64,000 nt of DNA from Euzebya tangerina (GTDB lineage: Bacteria; Actinomycetota; Nitriliruptoria; Euzebyales; Euzebyaceae). Below the pieces are notes generated by a model. It was not told where the DNA came from and did not search any database. It saw only the letters and a program-made list of their open reading frames with translations. Both the position numbers and the translations under genes were made by a program. The stretch spans positions 1,178,001 to 1,242,000 of the forward strand of contig NZ_PPDK01000001.1 in the NCBI RefSeq assembly GCF_003074135.1, in the 5' to 3' direction. Positions 33,812-41,322 of this stretch are shown piece by piece. Numbering within the stretch: the first letter of the stretch is position 1; the number at the start of each line of letters is the position of its first letter.

Positions 33812-33900
33812 GGTGGAGTCGCATAGTCCGGCCTAGTGCGCTCGCCTCGAAAGCGAGTAGGGGTTCACGCTCCTCGAGGGTTCGAATCCCTCCTCCACCA
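33812..33900 (+). tRNA. tRNA-Ser (anticodon CGA)
   Basis: Acceptor GGTGGAG/CTCCACC, anticodon stem CTCGC/GCGAG enclosing CTCGAAA (anticodon CGA, codon UCG), a long class II variable arm, and T-arm GAGGG-TTCGAAT-CCCTC. No encoded CCA; the base after the acceptor is A, unusual for serine tRNA. Directly followed by IS110-related DNA. Confidence 0.95.
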
Positions 33901-34214
33901 CGCGGACCGACTCGCTGCGCTCGCGGTGTCCCGGTCCTTCGCACCTGCGGTGCTCAGTCGGGGAAGTCCGCGTGGTTGCACCAGGTGCCCTCCGCTCCGC
34001 TGTGAGGATGGTGGGGTGTCATCCCTGGCTGCTGTGGCTCACCGCTCCGCTGGCGTGCTGCCTTGCCTGAGATCTGCCCAGTGGCCGTTGGGATGGCATG
34101 CCCGGCAGCCACCTTCGGAGCGTGACCTGATAGGAGCTTGGTACAGAAGCCCCGTCACAGTGTTGTCCGCTCCTCCGGTGGTGCCTGCCGACCCACCAAC
34201 GAGAGAGGGCCAGC
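33901..34214 (+). ncRNA. Gene-free 5' region of the IS110 element, candidate bridge RNA
   Basis: About 310 nt lie between tRNA-Ser and the transposase start with no credible frame. A GGACCG/CGGTCC hairpin at 33903-33937 may end the tRNA transcript. From about 34020 on the sequence has compact hairpin potential (GGCATGCC near 34093; GGTGG/CCACC near 34177-34197) and the segment ATAGGAGCTTGGTACAGAAG near 34130, which I associate with the leader of Streptomyces-type IS110 elements. IS110 recombinases use a bridge RNA from such a region to select target and donor. Boundaries unresolved. Confidence 0.35.
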
Positions 34215-35300
34215 ATGACCAGCATCGCAGACCAGCATTCCGGCGTCACCATCGGGGTGGACACCCACAAGGACGCACACGTCGCGGCCGTGCTCGACCA
34301 CGCGGGGCGAGTCGTGGACACCCGCCAGTTCAGCGCTGACCGGCACGGCCACTGCGCCCTGCACGACTGGGCCATCAGGCACGGGGAGGTCGTGGCCGTC
34401 GGCATAGAGGGCACCGGCTCCTACGGCGCGGGACTGCACCGACACCTCGCTGGCGTCGGCCTGCCGTGCATCGAGGTCAACCACACGAACCGGCAGCACC
34501 GCCGCCGCCACGGCAAGTCAGACACCGCCGACGCGATCGGCGCGGCCCGCGCCGTGCAGTCCGGCCAGGCCGACGGGCGACCGCGGGGCAACGATGGGCT
34601 CGTCGAGGCCCTGCGGACCATCCGTGTCGCGCTGCGATCAGCGATCCGGTCCCGCTCTCAGGCGATCAACCAGCTTCGCGCACTGGTCGTGACCGCCCCC
34701 GAACCGCTCGCACAGCGGTTTCGTCACCTCACACGAGACGAGCTCGTCAGCCGCGCATCCGGCCTGCGGCCGAGCGCCGACAGCTCCGCGACCACCGCAA
34801 CCAAACACGCGATGCGCAGCCTCGCCCGGCGGATCCGCGTCCTCGACGTGGAGATCGAGGACCTGCGAGCCGAACGCGACCGCTATGTCTGGCTGGTGGC
34901 ACCCATCCAGCTCATGGACGAGCACGGGGTGGGCCCCGACGTGGCCTCCGACCTGCTGATCGCATTCGGTGACAACCCCGACCGCATCCGCTCGGAGTCC
35001 TCATTCGCCGCGCTCTGCGGCGTCTCACCCGTCGACGCCTCAAGCGGCAAGTCGCAGCGGCACCGCCTCAACCGCGGTGGTGACCGCCAGGCGAACAAGG
35101 CGCTGTACCGCATCGTCACCTGCCGCATGGCAAGCGACGAGAGAACCCAGCGCCACGTCGCGCAGACCATCGCCCGCGGCAAGACCAAACGAGAAGCAAT
35201 ACGAATTCTCAAGCGCTACGTCGCACGGCACATCTGGAGACTCCTGCAGCAGCACCCGCCCAGGCTTGACAACCCATAGGAGCATCTCGGGGCGTTCAGG
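34020..35300 (+). mobile_element. IS110-family insertion sequence (ends approximate)
   Basis: Defined by the transposase and its long 5' noncoding region. IS110 elements lack terminal inverted repeats and usually make no target duplication, so ends cannot be fixed from one copy. ATAGGAGC occurs on both sides of the gene (34130 and 35277), which may mark related end sequences. Inserted just downstream of tRNA-Ser(CGA). Confidence 0.6.
34215..35279 (+). CDS. IS110-family transposase
   Basis: 354 residues, full length for the family. The RuvC-like DEDD catalytic domain has Asp in IGVDTHKD, Glu in VGIEGTGSYG, and two Asp in GKSDTADAIGA; the C-terminal Tnp_20 domain carries the reactive Ser region ASSGKSQRHRLNRGGDRQAN. 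Nothing is truncated or frameshifted, so it may be active. Ribosome site GAGAGAGGG is 8-16 nt upstream of ATG. Confidence 0.96.
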   Translation: MTSIADQHSGVTIGVDTHKDAHVAAVLDHAGRVVDTRQFSADRHGHCALHDWAIRHGEVVAVGIEGTGSYGAGLHRHLAGVGLPCIEVNHTNRQHRRRHGKSDTADAIGAARAVQSGQADGRPRGNDGLVEALRTIRVALRSAIRSRSQAINQLRALVVTAPEPLAQRFRHLTRDELVSRASGLRPSADSSATTATKHAMRSLARRIRVLDVEIEDLRAERDRYVWLVAPIQLMDEHGVGPDVASDLLIAFGDNPDRIRSESSFAALCGVSPVDASSGKSQRHRLNRGGDRQANKALYRIVTCRMASDERTQRHVAQTIARGKTKREAIRILKRYVARHIWRLLQQHPPRLDNP

Positions 35301-35461
35301 CCACGCAGGCCAAGCGTGTTCGGCGCGGCGTTGATTCCAGGGGACGGCTGGGCCCGTGTTCGTGCTGGGGAAGGTTCGTGCCCGGTGGGGAAGATTCGTG
35401 CCGGTAGGCTCCCCGCCACCGTCGCCCCCACCCACTCAGCCCACACCGAAATGAGGCCCCG

Positions 35462-36235
35462 ATGTCCCGCCAAGCCAAGGTCGGAATCCAACTCCATCCC
35501 CAGGCAACCACCATGTCCGCGATCACCGACGCCGCGAAGGCCGCCGAGGACGCCGGTGCCGACAGCGTGTGGACCTGGGACCACTTCTTCCCGCTCTACG
35601 GTGACGCCGACGCCGAGCACTTCGAGGGGTGGATGACCCTCTCCGCGATCGCCCACGCCACCGAGCGGGTGCAGGTCGGTCACCTGGTCGTCTGCAACAG
35701 CTACCGCAACCCCGAACTGCTGGCCGACATGGCACGAACCCTCGACCACGCCGCCGGAGGCCGGGTGACCCTCGGCATCGGTTCAGGCTGGTTCGAGCGC
35801 GACTACACCGAGTACGGCTACGAGTTCGGAACGGCCATCGGCCGACTGCACGACCTGCGAGACGCCCTTCCCCGCATCAAGAGCCGACTGGCTGCCCTCA
35901 ACCCGGGACCCGTCGGAGACCTCCCCCTCCTGATCGGCGGAGGCGGCGAGAAGGTCACCCTCCGGTTGGTGGCCCAGCACGCCGATGCCTGGAACTTCGT
36001 CTCCGACGCCGACGACGCACTGGACGTGTTCACCCGCAAGATGGGGATCCTGGACCAGCACTGCGCCGACGTCGGCCGTGATCCGGCAGCGATCGAACGC
36101 ACGATGCTGCTCGGCCCCCAGCACGTCGAGCAGGCAGATGGCTTCATCGAAGCCGGGGCGCAGCACCTGATCCTGATGAGCGGGGCGCCGTTCGGCCTGG
36201 AACCCCTCGAGGATCTGATCGCGGCCGTCAGCTGA
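35462..36235 (+). CDS. LLM-class F420-dependent oxidoreductase (TIGR03560-like)
   Basis: 257 residues, luciferase-like TIM barrel. SVWTWDHFFPLYG and GIGSGWFERDYTEYGYEFG are typical of the actinobacterial F420-dependent branch, with LPLLIGGGGEKVTLRLVAQHADAWNF forming the second half of the cofactor pocket. Preceded by GAGGCCCCG 5 nt from the ATG. It lies between the IS110 element and the LysM gene and has chromosomal-type base composition, so it need not be part of any mobile unit. Substrate unknown. Confidence 0.9.
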   Translation: MSRQAKVGIQLHPQATTMSAITDAAKAAEDAGADSVWTWDHFFPLYGDADAEHFEGWMTLSAIAHATERVQVGHLVVCNSYRNPELLADMARTLDHAAGGRVTLGIGSGWFERDYTEYGYEFGTAIGRLHDLRDALPRIKSRLAALNPGPVGDLPLLIGGGGEKVTLRLVAQHADAWNFVSDADDALDVFTRKMGILDQHCADVGRDPAAIERTMLLGPQHVEQADGFIEAGAQHLILMSGAPFGLEPLEDLIAAVS

Positions 36236-36259
36236 CGGCCCCCGCCACCGGAACCTCGG

Positions 36260-36751
36260 TCAACTCCCGATGGGGACGCGCAGGACCTGACCCGGGATGA
36301 TCAGATCGGGATCGACGATGATGTCCGGGTTGGCCGTCACGATCCTGTGGTGGAGGCTGCCGTCACCGTAGTGCTGTTCGGCGATGCCCCACAGCGTCTC
36401 GCCCGCTGACACGGTGTGCTCGCGGTAGCCGATGTAGCCCGGGACGATGAGGGGTCCGTACAGGACCGGCCGGGTCACCTTGTTGATCTCACTGCCGTCT
36501 TGAGCGCTCTCCTCGTAGATCTCCACGAACAGTCGAGGAAGGGTGAACGACGCGCCGCTCACATCGATCTGCAGCTGGAACTGCCCGTGCTCACCGGTTC
36601 CCCCGCCCACGGTGAAGAACCCGACCACTTCGTCGTGGCCTTCGGTGACCCGGTAGTTGACCGTCGCCTCGAAGCCGTTGGCGGTCCCGGCCACCAGGAT
36701 CGGGTTTCCGACCAGGTCGAGGCGGTCTGGTTGCTGAATCTGATTGGTCAT
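36260..36751 (-). CDS. Gmad2 and LysM domain protein
   Basis: 163 residues from ATG 36751 (GGAGGACGTC upstream). Residues 15-105 form a Gmad2-like immunoglobulin domain (NPILVAGTANGFEATVNYRV ... GQFQLQIDV); residues 112-163 are a LysM (YREHTVSAGETLWGIAEQHYG ... IIPGQVLRVP) for peptidoglycan binding. There is no signal peptide visible at the start, which is odd for a wall-binding protein; an internal role or leaderless export is possible. Divergent from the CDGSH gene. Confidence 0.88.
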   Translation of the reverse strand: MTNQIQQPDRLDLVGNPILVAGTANGFEATVNYRVTEGHDEVVGFFTVGGGTGEHGQFQLQIDVSGASFTLPRLFVEIYEESAQDGSEINKVTRPVLYGPLIVPGYIGYREHTVSAGETLWGIAEQHYGDGSLHHRIVTANPDIIVDPDLIIPGQVLRVPIGS

Positions 36752-36832
36752 GACGTCCTCCGATCGACGGGCTTCTCCAGAGAGGAGCACCGCCACCGTC
36801 TCCTGATACCCGCTAAACCACAAGAGGCGCCT

Positions 36833-36844
36833 GAGAACGTTCTC
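36833..36844. promoter_or_regulatory. Perfect palindrome GAGAACGTTCTC
   Basis: 12-bp perfect dyad in the divergent region, 82 nt before the LysM gene start and 77 nt before the CDGSH gene start. The half-site GAAC/GTTC recalls LexA boxes but lacks the 4-nt spacer, so another dimeric regulator is more likely, if any. Confidence 0.35.
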
Positions 36845-36920
36845 GAGTCACGACGTGGCGGCCGGTTCCGCCGCCCTGCCGCTGGGAAGGTCTAGCGCAA
36901 CCGATCTCTGGAGGAGCACC

Positions 36921-37586
36921 ATGAGCGACGACACCACGATGTCAATCGAGACGCAGGCGGCGGGGCCCTACCTGGTCAAGGGGAACGTGCCGCTGCGACG
37001 CGTGCGACGGGTGGAGACCACCGCGGGTGAGCCGGTGGCCTGGCAGACCGTCGAGACCCACGAGAGCCAGAAGAATGCGGCGCTCTGCCGGTGCGGCCAG
37101 TCGTCCAACAAGCCCTTCTGCGACGGCACCCACAGCGATGCCGAGGTCGATCTTCAGGAGTCCGCGCCGAGGGACAGCTATGCCGACCGGGCCGAGGCGC
37201 TCGGAGGTGACCCTGTCACCGTCGTCGACGACCGCACGATCTGCGAGCACGCGGGCTTCTGCGGCAATGAGCGCTCGAACATCTGGGAGATGGCGGCGGG
37301 CGACACCGATGGCCCGACCGCACAACTCATGGCCGGCATGGTCGAGCACTGCCCTTCAGGTGCGCTGACCTACCGGGTCGGCGACGAGCAGGTCGAGGCC
37401 GACCTGGAGCAGGGCATCGGGGTGATCGAGGACGGACCGCTCTGGGTGACCGGCGGCATACCCGTCACGCGTGCCGATGGCGAGCCCTTCGAGACGCGAA
37501 ACCGGATGACGCTCTGCCGCTGCGGCGCATCGGGTATCAAACCGCTGTGCGACGGCTCCCACGCCGACATCGGGTGGAGCGGCTGA
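36921..37586 (+). CDS. Iron-sulfur protein with two CDGSH domains and a central Fer4_19-like domain
   Basis: 221 residues from ATG 36921, preceded by GGAGGAGC. CDGSH motif 1 is CRCGQSSNKPFCDGTH near residue 54; motif 2, CRCGASGIKPLCDGSH, is near 197. Each would bind a [2Fe-2S] cluster with three Cys and one His. Between them, RTICEHAGFCGNERSNIW with later VEHCPSGAL is the divergent ferredoxin-like Fer4_19 module. Soluble, probably an electron carrier or cluster-transfer protein. It is the last chromosomal-type gene before the low-GC patch. Confidence 0.92.
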   Translation: MSDDTTMSIETQAAGPYLVKGNVPLRRVRRVETTAGEPVAWQTVETHESQKNAALCRCGQSSNKPFCDGTHSDAEVDLQESAPRDSYADRAEALGGDPVTVVDDRTICEHAGFCGNERSNIWEMAAGDTDGPTAQLMAGMVEHCPSGALTYRVGDEQVEADLEQGIGVIEDGPLWVTGGIPVTRADGEPFETRNRMTLCRCGASGIKPLCDGSHADIGWSG

Positions 37587-37769
37587 GGGAATCGCAGGCG
37601 TTCGCATCGATCGCCGCCCCCGTCCGGCCAGGTGCCGACGGCACGGGCGCACCCGCCTGGCGCTCGCGCGGCCCTCAGGGACTACGTTCGCACCCGTCTC
37701 GATCGCTCTGGTCTGTTGATATAGGAAAGAGCCTGGAGAATAGATAGCGCTGGGTCTACGAAGAACTGC

Positions 37770-38180
37770 ACTAAGTGATTTCATCAGCCGTTGGGACTTG
37801 GTCTCCAGACTTCGGAGCTTGGCGCGGATGGAGTCAGGACTACGTCTTATGGTCTCGGCGATGACCTTGGGCTTCCAGTTGGCCCGGCGTAGAGCTGGAG
37901 GAAGCGGACTTCATCTTCATGCCAGGGCTTGCCGGTGTTGAAGTAGCGGACGTCTTTGTCCTCAGGCTCTACTCGGTCGGGAGGCTCGGCCATAGCCTCG
38001 TGGGCAGCCTGGAACCCGATGCTCCAGCCAGCATCTCGAGATCGGGGTTCTTCTTGCGAACCGTGACTATCCGAACAGGGAGAATGGCACGACCTGGACG
38101 CTTGGAGCTTCGTCCAACCAGTTGCCTACGACCAGTCCTTCGCCTCTTGGCACACTGGGAGGTCAAGCATGAGTACTGGG
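37770..38180 (-). pseudogene. Decayed gene for a small Myb/SANT-like helix-turn-helix protein
   Basis: No intact frame exists here, but minus-strand translation pieces join. From ATG 37993: MAEPPDRVEPEDKDVRYFNT, then GKPWHEDEVRFLQLYAG, then after a missing base around 37883-37887 ANWKPKVIAETIRRSPDSI and RAKLRSLETKSQRL. Together this is the pattern pWTxEEdxxLxxLYxxGxxWkxIAexlxRSpxsIraKLxxLe of Myb-like DNA-binding domains. A further frame change near 38030 separates an upstream part (KRPGRAILPVRIVTVRKKNP). At least two frameshifts, so non-functional. The rest of 37587-37770 shows nothing coding. Confidence 0.55.
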
Positions 38181-38249
38181 AAGTTAAGCATGGGTGTTGA
38201 AAAAGGGGGTGTACGGCAATCCCGGCCGAGTTGCTAAGGTGAGGGGCAT

Positions 38250-39794
38250 ATGGCAATCAACCGGAACAGACTAAACCGGGTCTATGGCTCTTCGGTGATG
38301 AAGTATCTTGAAGATAGCTTCTCAGATGGCCCAGCGGATCAGAGTGGATCGTATGCAGAGACGCTTCAAGCGCTAGAAGGAGTTCGTCGTCAAGCGGCTT
38401 TAGAGGGCATCGATCCGGAGCTCTTGCTAGGCATGAATTGGAGGGGCTTAGCACTGAATTCGCTATGCGGTGCACCTGCTAAACCTGAACTCACCGGGGA
38501 CAGTCTCGTTGACCCTCTCCTTGAGCTCGGGTGCGAAGTCTATCCGTACTTCCTGATTGCAGCTGATACTCAAAGCTTCACACGATCACGTGTGTCGATG
38601 CCAACGAGTCTGATGTATAAGCATGAGGCTGTTGAAAAATTTCAAGAGGTATTTCTTGACGATGACAACTTGCCGAAACTGTATCCATCCTCAGCAGACA
38701 GACTAGGACCCGAGGGCTATATTTCTGAATCAACTGGTCACGGAGGCACGGTCCAGCTGACAGGTCTCCCTTCGGAGCTGCTTCAGCTTGCTTTCTTCTT
38801 GAGTCGCATGCGTGGAAACGCAAGTCTTGAGAGTTTCCTGAGCGCTATCCCCGAAGTCGTAGCCATGCTCCGAGAAGTAGCAAGTACGGGCAGCTACCAG
38901 GGAAGCTCTTTCGTTCTTATCAAGAATATCTACCTTGACGGAATTGAGGAGATGAAGGTGGGCGAACTGACGCTGAGGCCCTGGGGCGATAATGTCTCCT
39001 CCTTCATCCCCTTAAGTGAGGCGCGGCCAAGTTCGCACGACGGAAGGATGGCAGGCGTTCTTGCGGAGATACCTATACATATCGTGATAGAGGTAGCTGA
39101 GTGGACTCGCGGGGCCGCGCCACAAACTGGTCGTCCGAAGGTTTGGGACCTCGGAACAATGGAGCAACTTAATCAGACCGTTGAAGATCTCCGGCTAGCG
39201 CTCCTGTGCACATTTGGAGACGAATTGGCCGCTCCGCTGGCGTCGTGGTCTGTGCAAACATCGCTGTTCAGGTCTATCGGCAACTATGGGATGCGTTCGG
39301 AGCGGACACATCCGTCCATCTCAACGATAGATGGATTTAACGCTCAAACGCTCGAAGCTTGGTATGAGCGCGTCACCGCTATCAACCGCAAAAAGTTCCA
39401 CATAGCAGTCAACCGGATTCTTGCTGCCGCATCAGAGCGGAGAAGTGCCGAGGATGGTCTCATTGATGCCATCATTGCGTGGGAGAATCTCTTCGGCTCA
39501 AAGGAGAGTGAGCTGATATTTCGAGTCACGGCCGCGATGACCGTGCTACTTGAGGGTGACGTACAGAAGCGGGAGGAAGTGCAAAGGCGACTCAAGAAAC
39601 TCTACGGAAGGAGAAGTAAGCTTGTTCATGGAGCAGACATGAAGCCGATTACTCTCGACGAGCGCGACGAAGCGCTTCAATACGTAGTTGAATGTCTCAG
39701 GGTTGTACTGAATTCTGATGAGCTCTTGGAGTTGGACGGCGGCAAGCGTGCAAGTCAAATTATCCTAGGGCTTCACACGACCAGTAGAGAATGA
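38250..39794 (+). CDS. HEPN-domain protein (Apea-like C-terminus) in low-GC island
   Basis: 514 residues, no signal peptide or membrane helix. Codon and base use differ sharply from neighbours (many A/T third positions; stretches near 45% GC). The last 130 residues look like an Apea/HEPN domain: AIIAWENLFGSKESEL, then LKKLYGRRSKLVHGAD containing an R-x4-H motif (RSKLVH), the RNase-type signature of HEPN proteins. The first 380 residues match nothing I know. HEPN proteins of this type occur in defence loci and toxin modules; no partner gene is visible. Start context AGGGGCAT is weak but no other ATG fits. Confidence 0.75.
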   Translation: MAINRNRLNRVYGSSVMKYLEDSFSDGPADQSGSYAETLQALEGVRRQAALEGIDPELLLGMNWRGLALNSLCGAPAKPELTGDSLVDPLLELGCEVYPYFLIAADTQSFTRSRVSMPTSLMYKHEAVEKFQEVFLDDDNLPKLYPSSADRLGPEGYISESTGHGGTVQLTGLPSELLQLAFFLSRMRGNASLESFLSAIPEVVAMLREVASTGSYQGSSFVLIKNIYLDGIEEMKVGELTLRPWGDNVSSFIPLSEARPSSHDGRMAGVLAEIPIHIVIEVAEWTRGAAPQTGRPKVWDLGTMEQLNQTVEDLRLALLCTFGDELAAPLASWSVQTSLFRSIGNYGMRSERTHPSISTIDGFNAQTLEAWYERVTAINRKKFHIAVNRILAAASERRSAEDGLIDAIIAWENLFGSKESELIFRVTAAMTVLLEGDVQKREEVQRRLKKLYGRRSKLVHGADMKPITLDERDEALQYVVECLRVVLNSDELLELDGGKRASQIILGLHTTSRE

Positions 39795-39810
39795 GTCTGC
39801 GAAATTTTCA

Positions 39811-39828
39811 ACCCCTACACATAGGGGT
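39811..39828 (+). terminator. Hairpin after the HEPN gene
   Basis: ACCCCTA-CACA-TAGGGGT, a 7-bp perfect stem 16 nt after the stop codon at 39794. No U-run follows, so termination is likely but not certain. Confidence 0.5.
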
Positions 39829-39929
39829 CGTATGCAATCGAAAGGGCGGCGGACTAAGTCAAAGGTTGGCGATCGGTCGAACGATCAACGGCCTCTGACC
39901 TCAAGATCTTTGTCAATAGTTGTGTAAAT

Positions 39930-40021
39930 TGGCGGAGTCGGAGGGATTCGAACCCTCGAGGGCATTGCTACCCAACTGCCATTCCAAGACAGCGCCATAG
40001 GCCGGACTAGGCGACGACTCC
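39930..40021 (-). tRNA. tRNA-Ser (anticodon GGA)
   Basis: On the minus strand: acceptor GGAGTCG/CGACTCC, anticodon stem CTGTC/GGCAG enclosing TTGGAAT (anticodon GGA), long variable arm, T-arm GAGGG-TTCGAAT-CCCTC, discriminator G and encoded CCA (39930-39932). Its 3' end faces the low-GC patch, the usual side for integration. Confidence 0.96.
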
Positions 40022-40150
40022 AGTTGTGGCCACGGTTGCCCGTGGGTCGGTGAGTGTAGCGTTCAGTCGGAGCACCCGTCAGCTGCGCGGCTGGTCAGCC
40101 CCAGCAGAGCCGTCGTCCTGTGCTGTCACAAGCTCCAACTCTCCCCAGCG

Positions 40151-40380
40151 TCACGCGGTGATCACGGCCGCGATCCTGCGGAGGCCCTCGACGATGGTCG
40201 ACTCCGCGGCGGCGAGCGAGATCCGAAGCGCCCCGACACCCGACCGGCCGAACGTGTCGCCCGGGGCGACGGCGACACCGTGCTGCGGGCTTTGATGGAG
40301 GAACGGGTCAGGCGAGCCGCAGTGGGACTGGAGCATCTCCGGCGGCTCTCACCCGAGCTCACCCAATCCGCCGGCCATGG
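40151..40380 (-). pseudogene. C-terminal remnant of a PLP aminotransferase
   Basis: The minus-strand frame ending at 40151 reads HGVAVAPGDTFGRSGVGALR then ISLAAAESTIVEGLRRIAAV, the typical last 45 residues of class I/II aminotransferases (GVAVxPGxxFGxxGxGxLRxSxA). Only about 60 residues remain and the PLP Lys domain is absent; the sequence upstream to 40380 does not continue the family. The surrounding 40022-40457 contains nothing else I can support. Confidence 0.6.
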
Positions 40381-40457
40381 GTACACGATGTGAGCCGGCG
40401 TCTCCCGGACCCTCGCAGCACCAGCTGCGGTGCGGACCGTTCATTGCACGCGGCCGC

Positions 40458-41234
40458 TCAGCCCTCGGGTCGCGTGAACACGGGCTGCTCGTCGGTTGAG
40501 CGGTCCTCGTCGTAGCGATAGCCGAGCCCGTCGAACTCGGTGATGGCCTTGTAGGTCCTGACGCGCTCGCGGACCAGCCAGCCGGCCATGGCCCCCCGTG
40601 CCCGCTTGGCGAAGAACGAGATCACCTTGTACGTCCCGTTCTTCTCGTCCTCGAACCGGGGGGTGATCAGGCGCCCGTCCAGGAGGTCGGTGTCCACCGC
40701 GCCGAAGTACTCGCCGGAGGCCAGGTTGACCACGCCCTCCGGCCCCGGCGACTCGGCCAGATCGGCGTTGAGCTGCTCGGTGATCGCGGTACCCCAGTAC
40801 TCGTACAGCGTCTCGCCCCGGTCCGTCTCGAGCTTGCTGCCCATCTCCAGGCGATACGGCTGCATCAGGTCCAGTGGTCGCAGCACCCCGTACAAGCCGG
40901 ACAGGATCCGCACGGTCTTCTGCGCCTCGGTGAAGTCCCGCTCGCCGAACGACCCGGCGTCCATCCCCTGGTACACATCCCCGTCGAACGCCAGGACCGA
41001 GGGTCGGGCGTTCTGCGGCGTGAACGGGGTCTCGAAGTCGGCGAAGCGCTGCACGTTCAGGACGGCCAGGTCCTCCGAGATGCCCATCAGCGACTGCAGG
41101 TCGGCGGGAGTCTTCTGGGCCATCACGTCGACGAGTTCGACGGACCGATCAAGCATGCGCGGCTCGGACCGCTTCTTGGTCGGCAGTCGCGACTCGTAGT
41201 CCAGGGACTTTGCGGGGGAGAGGAGTATCAGCAC
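40458..41234 (-). CDS. yaaA: Peroxide stress protein YaaA family
   Basis: 258 residues, full length. MLILLSPAKSLDYESRLPTKK at the start, LAFDGDVYQGMDAGSF, LSGLYGVLRPLDLMQPYRLEMG and ISFFAKRARGAMAGWLV are diagnostic for YaaA (DUF328). In E. coli YaaA limits intracellular free iron during peroxide stress and binds DNA. Divergent from the S16 protease gene. Confidence 0.95.
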   Translation of the reverse strand: MLILLSPAKSLDYESRLPTKKRSEPRMLDRSVELVDVMAQKTPADLQSLMGISEDLAVLNVQRFADFETPFTPQNARPSVLAFDGDVYQGMDAGSFGERDFTEAQKTVRILSGLYGVLRPLDLMQPYRLEMGSKLETDRGETLYEYWGTAITEQLNADLAESPGPEGVVNLASGEYFGAVDTDLLDGRLITPRFEDEKNGTYKVISFFAKRARGAMAGWLVRERVRTYKAITEFDGLGYRYDEDRSTDEQPVFTRPEG

Positions 41235-41322
41235 ACCGCAGTTCTACCCTCTCCTCATCCCTGCCATCCCCGCTGCTGCCGCCCCCACGACGCCACGCCG
41301 CCGCCTGCGGAGGCTGCTCGGC

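Noticed and set aside
37583-37600. GAGGGAATCG as a possible att copy of the tRNA-Ser T-arm GAGGGATTCG
   Set aside because: Only about ten bases with one mismatch; too short to claim an attachment site.
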